The notes beneath the pieces are model-generated. The model searched no databases, was not told the origin of the DNA, and worked only from the letters and a program-made list of their open reading frames with translations. This document shows positions 25,601 to 34,194 of a stretch of DNA of 64,000 nt, piece by piece (the stretch's first letter is position 1; each line of letters opens with the position of its first letter). Both the position numbers and the translations under genes were made by a program. The DNA is from Henriciella sp. AS95 (GTDB lineage: Bacteria; Pseudomonadota; Alphaproteobacteria; Caulobacterales; Hyphomonadaceae): NCBI RefSeq assembly GCF_038900055.1, contig NZ_JBBMQM010000001.1, forward strand, positions 1,488,001 to 1,552,000. The letters run 5' to 3'.

Positions 25601-27590
25601 CGAACTGCGCCTGATGGCGGTCGCCTGGTCTGAAACCGGCCTCGGCGCTGCCAGCCAGCCAATGACGGTGCGCGATCCGGCCCCAGCCGATCTCATCCTG
25701 CCACGCTTCCTGGCGCCAGGTGATGAGGCGCTCGCAACGGTGAGCATCGATAATATCGAGCTCGAAAGCGGCGTCTTCACGGCTTCGCTTGATGCCAGCG
25801 AGCCGGTGACGGTCGCGGCGAGCGAGGTCTCACGGACCATTCCGCAAGGCCAGCGTATCGATGAAGGGCTGAACATTGCGGCTGAAACCTCCGGCATCTC
25901 GCGCCTGCGCCTGAATGTCGAGGGCCCGGAAAACTACTCGATCTCGCGCAACTATATGATCCAGTCACGTTCGCCCTACCTGCCGGCGACCGAGATTACG
26001 ACGGCGCTGATGCAGCCGGGCGATGCCTGGTCGATCCCGGACAATATTCTCGCGGGATATGTGCCGGGAACGGCGGAAGTGACAGTGACGTTCGCCTCGC
26101 TGCCGCTCGATGCCAATGCGCTTTACGCGTCGCTGGCCCGCTATCCTTATGGATGCACCGAGCAGACAGTCAGCCGCGCCATGCCGCTGCTTTACTCCGA
26201 ACAGCTCGTCGCGCTCGGGGCAGATGAAGACGAGCGTGAGCCCGCGCGGGCCCAGGTTCAGGAAGCGGTCTCTCGCGTCCTCAATCGCCAGTCGAGCGAC
26301 GGCTCGTTCGGCCTGTGGAGTGAAGGGGATCGCCACGCATCGCCTTGGCTCGGTGCCTATACGGCAGACTTCCTCTACCGCGCCAGTGAGGCCGGATACG
26401 AAGTGCCGCAAGCCTCGCTCGACCGGGCTTATCAGTCGCTTCGCTCGATTGCGCAGGGCGATGCCTGGCGCGTCTATGGCTACGACACGGATGTCTGGGA
26501 AAGCCGTTGGCACGACGACACGGAAGAGAAGCTGATGCGTCGGTCTGCGCCGTATGCGCTTTATGTGCTCGCCAAGGCCGGCAAGGCCGATGTGAGCCGT
26601 CTGCGTTACCTGCATGACCGCGAAATCGACAAGATGGAAAGCCCGCTTGCGCGTGCCCAGCTTGCCGCAGCCCTGTCATATATGGGTGACCGGTCGCGTG
26701 CCTATAGCGCCTTCACCAAGGCGGAAGAGGCGCTCGGTTATCAGAATAATGGCGATTACTATCAGACGCCGCTTCGCGACCTGACGGGCGTACTCGCCCT
26801 GGCCGCCGAGACCGGCTTCACCGAGCATGTCACGCGCTTGTCGGAACGTCTTGGCAATGATGCGCCAGACCCATCCGAGCTCACCACGCAGGAGAAGGCG
26901 TTCGCGCTGCTCGCTGTGAATGCGCTGACCGGCGACGGTGAGGAGATTCGGGTCGAAGTCGATGGACTTGGCCGCGGCAACAATAATGATCGCCGCTACG
27001 TCCTGACGGAAGACCAGGCCCAGAGCGATGTGACGTTCACACTGGCTGGAAATTCTGCGCCGATGTTCAGAACAGTGATGGTCCGCGGCGCGCCCGCATC
27101 GCCGCCAGAAGCCACCTCCTCGAAGGTACGTGTGCAGAAGGCCATCCGTAGCCTGACCGGTGCAGGCGTTGACCTTGCCGATATCAATCAGGGCGACCAG
27201 CTTGTCGTGTCGATGGTGATCACGCCAGAGCAGAACCGCACCAATCCGATGATTGTGGCTGACCTGCTGCCGGCTGGTTTCGAAATCGAGACTGTGCTGA
27301 AGCCTGCTGATGGCGACCGCGAAGGCAGCACGGACGGCGCGTTTGCCTGGCTCGGCAAGATCGACCAGCCAAACACGGCCGAGGCTCGCGATGACCGCTT
27401 CGTTGCTGCGATCGATGTCCGCGACAAGGCCGTGCGCCTCGCTTACGTCGTTCGGGCCGTGACGCCGGGCAGCTTTGCGATCCCGGGCGTGAATGTCGAA
27501 GACATGTATCGCCCGGATGTGTTCGCGCGTTCGGCGCCTGGCCGGATCACGATTGAGACGCCAAGCGCAGCGACGGGTGGTCAGAGATGA
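22635..27590 (+). CDS. yfhM: Alpha-2-macroglobulin-like lipoprotein with thioester (YfhM type)
   Basis: 1651 aa, the usual length of the large bacterial type. The signal ends in LAAC (Cys23), so it is a periplasmic lipoprotein. Macroglobulin beta domains follow, with ERGIYRPGETVHLTAMMRD (~residues 415-433), an FPLP-like middle region, the A2M domain near DVPEFNGELRLMAVAWSE, and the thioester motif GCTEQ with Cys1174 and Gln1177, then a helical thioester domain and a C-terminal receptor-like domain. Such proteins trap proteases entering the periplasm. The gene overlaps pbpC by 4 nt, the pairing also known in E. coli, where PBP1C may repair the wall after breach. Confidence 0.95.
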   Translation: MIGRTFKARGILLAGLVSALAACGGGDKPPETVPESSNGQVIERSRADQVAAERRERERQRLAAAEENKFTYFRYSPDTSGNQPRACLVFSAPLDPDVDYSTFINMRPGVRPAYNIEGRELCLEGLDFARSYTATILEGLPSDDGRAIAREEEVTISFEDRPPYVGFKGSGVILPRDDADGLAIETVNVEKVDVTVYRVNDRALAFKRIDQGNEAPQGRYSYLYGEEDPRDVSSEVWTGSMDIDNITNAPVTTVFPLPDVIETLKPGSYFVELQDSKDLNSNDGPPASARRWIMLTNLALTAYRGENGLDVTLRSLQDGEVLPNTRVQLIAFNNEVLGEAETGEEGRVRFGAPLLAGTGNSAARMVMAFGAKGDLAVLDLTRAPVDLSEQNTGGRRTPGPVDGYIYTERGIYRPGETVHLTAMMRDRAANAIEGRSGNLIIYRPNGLEADRYRFAGGEAGAVQWDYDLADSASRGMWRAVLEIDGAGEAGSHRFSVEDFVPQRIAVELDTDEDTVLKAGETKEILVDSRFLYGAPGAGLTVQAQARVEPDPSPFEGYKGYTFGRHDNYFREEIIELDDQTTDGAGKAVVRLSPGTRGTDSDRPLRLNTTVSVLEPGGRAVTESVRLPYRPNDLYLGVKSDFDGRAKQGQENRFELAALNADGEIVDTRLNWKVIEIDYHYDWYREDSRWRWRRSRTVRTVNEGVVDTDGTTQAIAVNGLDWGEHELIVTADGSDAETSTDFYVGWGGYVSDDGVEAPDRVQVIVEDQKVVAGRPAAITVVPPYAGEAQIVVATDEIIHVETRDVSPDGTQFTLPVTEEWGEGAYILVNVYTPRDPVVQSKPRRAVGVGYVPLDMDDRTFEVEIDAPDLVRPRREHTIDVNVTGGPREHIYLTLAAVDEGILRLTKFQTPDPVDYYFGKKSLGVEIYDDYGRLLDPNMGLPAEVRTGGDQLGGEGLTVVPTKTVALFSGLVDVGRNGRARVTFDVPEFNGELRLMAVAWSETGLGAASQPMTVRDPAPADLILPRFLAPGDEALATVSIDNIELESGVFTASLDASEPVTVAASEVSRTIPQGQRIDEGLNIAAETSGISRLRLNVEGPENYSISRNYMIQSRSPYLPATEITTALMQPGDAWSIPDNILAGYVPGTAEVTVTFASLPLDANALYASLARYPYGCTEQTVSRAMPLLYSEQLVALGADEDEREPARAQVQEAVSRVLNRQSSDGSFGLWSEGDRHASPWLGAYTADFLYRASEAGYEVPQASLDRAYQSLRSIAQGDAWRVYGYDTDVWESRWHDDTEEKLMRRSAPYALYVLAKAGKADVSRLRYLHDREIDKMESPLARAQLAAALSYMGDRSRAYSAFTKAEEALGYQNNGDYYQTPLRDLTGVLALAAETGFTEHVTRLSERLGNDAPDPSELTTQEKAFALLAVNALTGDGEEIRVEVDGLGRGNNNDRRYVLTEDQAQSDVTFTLAGNSAPMFRTVMVRGAPASPPEATSSKVRVQKAIRSLTGAGVDLADINQGDQLVVSMVITPEQNRTNPMIVADLLPAGFEIETVLKPADGDREGSTDGAFAWLGKIDQPNTAEARDDRFVAAIDVRDKAVRLAYVVRAVTPGSFAIPGVNVEDMYRPDVFARSAPGRITIETPSAATGGQR

Positions 27591-29647
27591 TCTGGCTGAA
27601 GCGACTGGCAATTGCCTTCGCGGCATTGCTGGTCGCAGCCTTTGCGCTGGACCGGATCTTCCCCCCGCCGATTGAGCGGGGTGACACTGTCTCCATCATG
27701 GTGACAGACCGGGATGGCAGGCCGCTTCGCGCCATTCCCACCCCTGATAATTACTGGCGCTTCCACGCCGATCTGGACGAGATCGACCCGGTCTTCATCG
27801 AGGCGCTTCTGGAAGTCGAAGACCAGCGTTTCTGGTCTCATGGCGGTGTCGACTGGATGGGCATGGTGCGCGCCGTGACGAGTTCGGCGCGGGCTGGGCG
27901 CATCGTGTCTGGCGGTTCGACGATCACGATGCAGACGGCCCGGCTGCTTGAGCCGCGTCCGCGCAATATCGGGTCCAAGCTGATCGAGATGTTCCGGGCC
28001 CATCAGATCGAGGCGCGCCTGACGAAGCGCGAAATCCTGGAGCTGTACCTGACGCTCACGCCGTATGGCGGTAATATCGAAGGCATTCGCGCGGCGAGCT
28101 GGCGCTATTTCGGGCGCGAACCGGACCGGCTGTCCGACGACCAGATAGCCTTGCTGATCGCCTTGCCGCAAAGCCCTGAAGTTCGCCGCCCGGACCTTCG
28201 CCCCAAGGGCGCAGATGCGGGCCGCAAGACGATCGTCTCAAAGCTCGAGCGGCTTGGTTATCTGGATGCCGCGCGAGCCGAAGAAGCACGCACATCCTCC
28301 ATGCCGACGGGGGCCTATGCCTTTCCAGCCCGGGCCTGGCACGCGACGACCCGCGCCGCCTTTGAAGCCAGCACCGATGTCACCTCGACGATCGATGCCC
28401 AGCTACAAAAAGAGATGGAGGCGCTGGCCCTCGAGCATGCCAAGGAGTTCGGCAACGGCACGCAGGTCGCGATCCTGGTTGTGAACATTCCCACGCGAGG
28501 CGTACGAGCGGCTGTGGGGTCTGCATCGCGCGACCTGCCGGGCGGCTGGCTCGACCTGACCGCGCAGGCGAGATCGCCGGGATCGACGCTGAAACCCTTC
28601 ATCTATGCGATGGCGTTTGATGACGGCTCTGCCGCGCCGGATACGCGCATTGCCGACCTGCCGAAGCGGTTTGCCTCCTATCAGCCGGATAATTTCGACC
28701 GAATGTTTCGCGGCGATGTCCGCATTTCGGACGCCCTCCAGCATTCCCTGAACGTCCCGGCCGTCCTCGCGCTGGACCGGATCGGTCCGGAGCGGTTTGC
28801 CGCAACGCTGGCACTGGCGGGGGCACCGCCGCGCATTCATGGCGGGGCGGACAATCAGGCCGGACTGGCGCTCGCGCTAGGGGGCGCCGGGATGACCGCG
28901 CGTGAGCTGGCCGTGATCTATTCAGCTCTGGGTGATGGCGGGCGCGCAAAGCCGCTGGCATGGACGGTCGAAGATGAAAAACGGATACAAGCCGCGCGTG
29001 GTTTTCGCCTGATGAGCGCCGACAGCGCAGAGAAGATTCAGCGCATCCTGAAAGATGCGCCGACGCCTGAAGGCCGCATGCCGGGCCGCCTCACAGCGAA
29101 CGCCCCACAGATCGCATTCAAGACCGGGACGTCATATGGGTTCCGCGATGCCTGGGCGGCGGGCGTGTCGGGTGATCACGCCATCATCGTCTGGGTCGGC
29201 CGCGCTGATGGCGCCCCACGTCCCGGCGCGACGGGGCGTGATACGGCGCTGCCGATCCTGTTCGAAGTGGCGGACCGGGCGACCTATCATCTGGGCGGTG
29301 AGGGCGGTGCAGGCACGCGCCTCATGACGAAGCAAGCCGCCGATGCCCAGGGGGCCCTTCAGCGTTTCGAACGTGGCCGCCCCGCGCCGCAAATCCTGTT
29401 CCCGCCAAAGGATGCCGAACTCTGGTCCGGCGAGGTCAATGGCGAGGCGTCCCGGCCCTTCGTATTGGCCGGTCGCGGCGAGGGCGCGCTCAGCTGGTAT
29501 ATCGATGGCGAACCCTGCCCAACCGACGATGCGGGCCTGCCCGTGTGGACGCCGACGCGGTCAGGTTTCTACCGTGTCAGCGCCGTTGATCCGGTCGGCC
29601 GGGAAGCGTCAGTCCTGGTGCGGGTGATCGGTGCCCCAACCGGTTAG
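27587..29647 (+). CDS. pbpC: Penicillin-binding protein 1C
   Basis: 686 aa. One N-terminal membrane anchor (~4-22), a GT51 glycosyltransferase domain with the catalytic Glu78 in EDQRFWSHGG and later SGGSTITMQ, a transpeptidase domain with Ser333-T-L-Lys336, SLN (Ser387) and KTG (Lys512), and a C-terminal BiPBP_C domain ending the protein. It polymerises and may crosslink peptidoglycan in the periplasm. The start overlaps the stop of the alpha-2-macroglobulin gene (ATGA), so the two are coupled. The 3' end overlaps the TonB receptor gene stop on the other strand (TTAG, 29644-29647). Confidence 0.95.
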   Translation: MIWLKRLAIAFAALLVAAFALDRIFPPPIERGDTVSIMVTDRDGRPLRAIPTPDNYWRFHADLDEIDPVFIEALLEVEDQRFWSHGGVDWMGMVRAVTSSARAGRIVSGGSTITMQTARLLEPRPRNIGSKLIEMFRAHQIEARLTKREILELYLTLTPYGGNIEGIRAASWRYFGREPDRLSDDQIALLIALPQSPEVRRPDLRPKGADAGRKTIVSKLERLGYLDAARAEEARTSSMPTGAYAFPARAWHATTRAAFEASTDVTSTIDAQLQKEMEALALEHAKEFGNGTQVAILVVNIPTRGVRAAVGSASRDLPGGWLDLTAQARSPGSTLKPFIYAMAFDDGSAAPDTRIADLPKRFASYQPDNFDRMFRGDVRISDALQHSLNVPAVLALDRIGPERFAATLALAGAPPRIHGGADNQAGLALALGGAGMTARELAVIYSALGDGGRAKPLAWTVEDEKRIQAARGFRLMSADSAEKIQRILKDAPTPEGRMPGRLTANAPQIAFKTGTSYGFRDAWAAGVSGDHAIIVWVGRADGAPRPGATGRDTALPILFEVADRATYHLGGEGGAGTRLMTKQAADAQGALQRFERGRPAPQILFPPKDAELWSGEVNGEASRPFVLAGRGEGALSWYIDGEPCPTDDAGLPVWTPTRSGFYRVSAVDPVGREASVLVRVIGAPTG

Positions 29648-31854
29648 TACTGCCAGTTCACCTCAACGCCATAGGTGCGGGGCTCATTCACAAAGCCTGT
29701 GAGATTGTTGAAGTCGATGGCGCCTTCAAGCACTTCCTCGTCGAGAATATTGCGCGCGAAGACCGATACGCCCCAGCCTGAATTGGCTTCATAGCCAAGG
29801 CGCAGGCCGCCTTCCCAATAGGCATCCTGACCAAACTCAATGCTGTCATAGAGGAAGAAATTGGTTTCGTCCTTGAACGCCCAGTCGGTGAAGCCGTAGA
29901 CCTCGCCATCGCCAACCGGGATCGCGTAGCGCGCGGTAAAGTTGGCAATCCATTCCGGCGCATTGGGGAAGCTGTTGCCTGAGATGTTGTAGCCCAGAAG
30001 ATTGTTCATATCGTCGAACACGGGCGGATCGAGAACGGTACACGGCGCGCCGCAGCCGGGGGCGATGATCAGATCATCCTTGAACTCGGTCTTGTTGTAG
30101 GAAAGCCCGCCGGTGAGGAGGAGGTTCTCAATCGGGGCCGCTTCGAGGTCGACCTCGAACCCATAGCCCTCACTTTCATCGGCATTGAAGAGCGACACAG
30201 AATTGTCCAGCCCGCCAACAATGGTGAGCTGCTGGCCCTCAAAATCGAGATAATAAATGGCCGTGTTCAGACGAATCCGGCGGTCCATCAATTCGGTCTT
30301 CACGCCGGCTTCATAGGAGACCAGCGTCTCGCTATCGGCCTGTGAGGGCGCCCCGAAGCGTTGTTGAACGGTGGGGCCGCGGAAACCCTTTGCGACCTTC
30401 GCATAGGTATTTATGGTGTCGGTCGCTTGCCACGAGATCGAGGCGTCCCAGCTGACCTGTTCATCGCCAAGGCTGCGATTGTCACCAGTGGCCGAGAACT
30501 CTTTGTCGTCATCGGTCCAGCGCGCGCCGCCAGAAAGGGTCACCGCGTCCGTGAGGTCGTAGCTGACAGAGGCGAAGATGCCGACGCTTTCTGTGTCCAG
30601 GCTGCGACTGGCCTGGCTCGTTTCCGGATTACCCGGTGACAGCGAGTCGAAATTCTTCGAGGTGATCGAGACGAACTCATCAAAGAAAAAGACGCCCGTC
30701 TGCGCCCGTAGCGGCCCGCCATCATCGTAGGCGAATCGGATTTCATGGGTGGTCTGGTGCAGGGCATTGACGGCGCCGGACGTCTCAGACGGGAAGGGGA
30801 TGTTGCCCGGACCGAAATTGCCGGCACCGAGGAAGGATGCCCCGAATCCACCATCGATATCGCCGCGGCTCGCAATCTCCGCCTGCTCATTGCCGAAGAC
30901 GTAGACCATATCGATCGCGTCGGCGAGCCCCTTGGACAGGGTCAGCGTGAGGCCATGCGTATCCTGAGCCAGGAAGTTCTGGCCATCATAATAGACGGTG
31001 TCGCGTTCGAAGTTCGGGCCGAGGCCGCGTTTTCCCTGCTGAATGATGTTGGCCCGGAAGAGGCGAGCGTCGCCATCATTGGAGCGGGCGTGAAAGTTCA
31101 GAAGGCCTTCGAAGTCTGAATTGAGCGGCGTGAACAGGAGCTGAGCGCGCCCGGCGAGTTCCTCAAAGCCCTCGTACCGGTCGTTCTGGCCTGTGAATGC
31201 ATTGTCCACATAAGGCTCGCGCTCCTGATAGAGGCCGGACAGGCGCAGGGCGAGCTGATCTTCGAAGATCGGCAGGTTCACGGCCCCTTCGGCGGTCACG
31301 GTGTCGTAATTACCATACGAGGCACGCGCATAGGCGTCGAATTCGTGTACGGGCCTGGCGCTGTCGAACTTGATGATGCCGCCAGGGGTGTTGCGACCAA
31401 AAAGGGTGCCCTGAGGGCCGCGAAGCACTTCGATGTTTTCAAGGTCAAAGACCGGGAAACCTTTCAGGATCGGGCTTTCATAAGGCACGCCATCATAGAC
31501 AAGGCTGACCGGCTGGGAGGCGTTCAGGTCGAAATCGGTGTTGCCGATCCCGCGAATATAGAAGCGCGGGAAGGCCCGGCCGAATGAGCTTTCAGCGACG
31601 ACGCTGGGAACGCGGGCAGACAGAAAGCGGACATCTGCGCCGCCCGCTTTGAGGTTATTGAGCTTTTCGTCGGCAAGCGTCGAGATCGATACCGGCACCT
31701 CTTGCAGATCTTCCTCAATGCGCTGAGCCGTCACCGTCACGGGGTCGAGGCGCGCTTCATTCTCGGTTGCCTGGGCGACGGCGGGCGCGGACGCGACGGA
31801 GCCGAAAGCGCTGAGGGCTGCACTGGCGACAAGGAAGGATTTCAAGGATTTCAT
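29644..31854 (-). CDS. TonB-dependent outer-membrane receptor
   Basis: 736 aa. Signal peptide to about residue 27 (PAVAQA), a TonB box (DPVTVTAQR) right after it, a plug domain with RFYIRGIGN, VYDGVPY and IEVLRGPQGTLFGRNTPGG, and a 22-strand-type barrel closing in VNWQY with terminal Tyr. Such receptors import siderophores, cobalamin or plant and algal compounds using proton motive force through TonB-ExbBD. The IRGIG...DGVPY form is that of the many receptors in this order with unknown ligands. No transport or regulator gene adjoins. Start ATG at 31854. Confidence 0.93.
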   Translation of the reverse strand: MKSLKSFLVASAALSAFGSVASAPAVAQATENEARLDPVTVTAQRIEEDLQEVPVSISTLADEKLNNLKAGGADVRFLSARVPSVVAESSFGRAFPRFYIRGIGNTDFDLNASQPVSLVYDGVPYESPILKGFPVFDLENIEVLRGPQGTLFGRNTPGGIIKFDSARPVHEFDAYARASYGNYDTVTAEGAVNLPIFEDQLALRLSGLYQEREPYVDNAFTGQNDRYEGFEELAGRAQLLFTPLNSDFEGLLNFHARSNDGDARLFRANIIQQGKRGLGPNFERDTVYYDGQNFLAQDTHGLTLTLSKGLADAIDMVYVFGNEQAEIASRGDIDGGFGASFLGAGNFGPGNIPFPSETSGAVNALHQTTHEIRFAYDDGGPLRAQTGVFFFDEFVSITSKNFDSLSPGNPETSQASRSLDTESVGIFASVSYDLTDAVTLSGGARWTDDDKEFSATGDNRSLGDEQVSWDASISWQATDTINTYAKVAKGFRGPTVQQRFGAPSQADSETLVSYEAGVKTELMDRRIRLNTAIYYLDFEGQQLTIVGGLDNSVSLFNADESEGYGFEVDLEAAPIENLLLTGGLSYNKTEFKDDLIIAPGCGAPCTVLDPPVFDDMNNLLGYNISGNSFPNAPEWIANFTARYAIPVGDGEVYGFTDWAFKDETNFFLYDSIEFGQDAYWEGGLRLGYEANSGWGVSVFARNILDEEVLEGAIDFNNLTGFVNEPRTYGVEVNWQY

Positions 31855-31978
31855 TGGACGCGGCCTTTGAAGGATCAGTTCTTTCGCTTGCCGCTATCGG
31901 GAAAGCGTTCCTGACCCTTCAAGGGCTAGTCTGCCCTCCTATGCAAGGGGCACGGAGACTTCACAGGCGTCATCTTGC

Positions 31979-32003
31979 GCCGCAACACTGATTATGTTGC
32001 GGC
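31979..32003. other. Stem-loop between the acidic protein gene and the TonB receptor gene
   Basis: GCCGCAAC and GTTGCGGC form a perfect 8-bp stem with a 9-nt loop, 24 nt past the stop of the acidic protein gene on the minus strand. There is no T run, so a classical terminator is doubtful; it may mark the mRNA 3' end or slow polymerase ahead of the receptor promoter. Confidence 0.4.
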
Positions 32004-32026
32004 ACAGCAACAAATTCGGCGTCAGA

Positions 32027-34051
32027 TCAGGTCCACGGATTGAAGCGGGTTTTCGGTCGAACGATGGTTTCCTGAGTCTCTTCCGCAGATTCGTCGGTCT
32101 GATCCGGGTTTGATGCGCTCGCAGTCTCCGGCTGAGGCATCGCCTCGCGAGGCGATACGGCGTCAACATCCTCAGATGATGCGGTTGCTTCGACCAGCGC
32201 GTCGTCAGTGTCCTCGGCAGATGCGAATTCCAGTGGCGAGACTTCAGGCTGGATTTCAGTGGCCGTGTCGCTGATTTCGTCCGGGTAGTCATCGGTCGCG
32301 TCGATCACAACCGGCGCGCGGGAGACGTGCTCGGATTGCGAGGCTTGATCGGCAGGGCGAGGAGGCTGCGGGGTAAAGCCGGACGCCTTTGCCCCAAAAC
32401 CAAGACCGGCACTGAAACCGCTGATCGACATGATGCCAGCGGGCTGCGCTGAGACAGAGGGGCTTTCCGACGGCGTCTCAACATCCTGCGCAGCAATTGC
32501 GACGGTGTCTTCCTCCTGGATTTCAGGCTCTTGAACTTCGGGCTGCTCGATTTCGGGCTCTGCGGTCTCAGCGCTCGGAGGCACGTCGAAGTCTGTTTCC
32601 GGGGCTTCGGTGTCCGCGAGGGCGTCGGCCTGGGCCTCTTCGGGCAGGGCCATGTCGCTTGCGACGGCGCCCAGTTCGGACGCAACGTTTTCCTCTACCG
32701 GCATCTCTTCTTCAGAGGCGTCGGCACCAGCCGCCTGAAGCCCGGCAGCGCCAAAAGGCACATAACGTATATTGGATTCCTTGGCTGAGACTTCAGGTTC
32801 AGCGCCGGTTTTCGCTTCGACTTCGACGTCCGCTTCGACTTCGGTTTCCGCTTCGGCACTGGCTGCGACCGGTGGCGTTTCGTCTGCGACCTCTGCGACG
32901 GCGTCCTGGTCAGGCGTATCGATCTCTTCTGCAAGGGCCGTGTCGGTCGTCGCCGCTATTTCGGCAGGCTCGTCTTCAGCGTCGACATCCGGGCCGGCTG
33001 GCAGGTCGGTTTGAGAATAGACGTTGATCGTGTCGTCGCTTTCATCGTCATCGATGGTGAAGGTTTCACCCTCATCTGGCTGGACAGAGAAGGATGGAAC
33101 CTCGATCTCAGGCTCGACGGTTTCGACGGTTTCGACGGTTTCGACGGTTTCGACGGTTTCGTCGGTGTCCGTGTCGGCGTCAGATGTTTCAGCATCAGAC
33201 GTGTTCGTTGCTGCCGTCTCTACCTCTTCGACATAGTCGTCATCGGTCGATTCGGCGTGGGAGGCCTCGGCCTCGTCACTGGAGGTTCCGTTGACCTCGT
33301 CTGCGAGACGCGCGACGGCGCCTTGGACATCTTCATCGTCATCTTCGACCACATCATCATGATCGTCGGCGTTAGCCTCAGCCTGAGCTTCAAAGGTGTC
33401 GGCAGGCGCATCGGTTTCTGTGCCCGCTTCCAGGTCTGCTTCATCGTCGCTGAGGAGGGCCGCTTCCGGGACACTGACATCGACCAGGTCCTCATTGGTC
33501 TCGGCCGGCGCTTCTGGCTGATCCTCGCTCGCAAAGTCTTCGCTTTCCAGAATGGTCGTGGCGTCGCCTTCGTCTTCGAGACTGTCGGGCATGTCTTCGG
33601 CAGACGTCGCGACGAGCGCTTCGTCGGTGTCGGCCTCTACAGCTTCGTCGTCTTCTGCCGTGGTTTCGGGCGCCTCTTCGTCGGACAGGCCTGCAAGCAG
33701 CGTATTGATGGCCGCTTCGGTGCCGCGCGCTTCGCGGCAGGCATCGCGGGCGATGGATGCGACGAGGTCTCCATAGGTGCCGCCTTCTGCATGCGGCGCA
33801 CTATTGAGGAGCGTGGAGCTCGCATCTTCCAGGGATTTGCCAGCTTCGGTGGACAGCAGGACGCGAGGGGGTTCAGGGGTCAGCCGGACGACATATCCCT
33901 CGGTCGCGTACATGACGTCGCCATTGTCCTTCTCAATCCAGTCAATCTTCTTTTGCGCCGTCATGGTGGCGAGTCGGTCAATCAGTTTCTGGGTCGAAGC
34001 ATGCAGCATGGTGAGGTCCGCTCGAGTTGAAGTTATGTCCTTGGTATCCAC
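32027..34051 (-). CDS. Large acidic low-complexity protein of unknown function
   Basis: 674 aa. Residues 1-~120 look folded: a helix (LHASTQKLIDRLATM), then WIEKDNGDVMYATEGYVVRL and a helical end (YGDLVASIARDACREARG). From ~125 to ~650 it is almost entirely Glu, Asp, Ala, Val, Thr and Ser, with few hydrophobic clusters, so intrinsically disordered and strongly acidic. A VET tripeptide repeat lies at nt 33115-33159. A patch near IRYVPFGAAGLQAAG, another near GISGFSAGLGFGAKASGF and a basic tail RPKTRFNPW break the monotony and may be binding motifs. There is no signal peptide, so it is probably cytoplasmic. Family unknown; a scaffold or nucleic-acid mimic is conceivable. Confidence 0.75.
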   Translation of the reverse strand: MDTKDITSTRADLTMLHASTQKLIDRLATMTAQKKIDWIEKDNGDVMYATEGYVVRLTPEPPRVLLSTEAGKSLEDASSTLLNSAPHAEGGTYGDLVASIARDACREARGTEAAINTLLAGLSDEEAPETTAEDDEAVEADTDEALVATSAEDMPDSLEDEGDATTILESEDFASEDQPEAPAETNEDLVDVSVPEAALLSDDEADLEAGTETDAPADTFEAQAEANADDHDDVVEDDDEDVQGAVARLADEVNGTSSDEAEASHAESTDDDYVEEVETAATNTSDAETSDADTDTDETVETVETVETVETVEPEIEVPSFSVQPDEGETFTIDDDESDDTINVYSQTDLPAGPDVDAEDEPAEIAATTDTALAEEIDTPDQDAVAEVADETPPVAASAEAETEVEADVEVEAKTGAEPEVSAKESNIRYVPFGAAGLQAAGADASEEEMPVEENVASELGAVASDMALPEEAQADALADTEAPETDFDVPPSAETAEPEIEQPEVQEPEIQEEDTVAIAAQDVETPSESPSVSAQPAGIMSISGFSAGLGFGAKASGFTPQPPRPADQASQSEHVSRAPVVIDATDDYPDEISDTATEIQPEVSPLEFASAEDTDDALVEATASSEDVDAVSPREAMPQPETASASNPDQTDESAEETQETIVRPKTRFNPWT
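33115..33159 (-). repeat. Five tandem copies of a 9-bp unit inside the acidic protein gene
   Basis: CGACGGTTT is repeated five times without change; on the minus strand it encodes repeats of Val-Glu-Thr. Each unit is three codons, so gain or loss by slippage keeps the frame and changes only the length of the acidic linker. The next nine bases (CGTCGGTGT) are a decayed copy. Confidence 0.95.
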
Positions 34052-34194
34052 TTAAACATCCGCACCGGTTTGTTCAAAGGTATGGGGCTGTGCGTAAGGT
34101 GAAATTGTGTTCAGAAGACGATGCATACGCAGTTTGGTTCCAATCCGGTCAATTGCGCGCCAAGTGATGAGGCCGGTTCGAGAGGGAGCGTTGA

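Noticed and set aside
33115..33159. Possible CRISPR array
   Set aside because: Units are 9 bp with no spacers and lie inside a coding frame.
33011..34030. 339-codon plus-strand frame opposite the acidic protein
   Set aside because: The low-complexity GA-rich minus strand opens all frames; the product is Phe/Gly/Arg-rich without motifs and has no ribosome-binding site.
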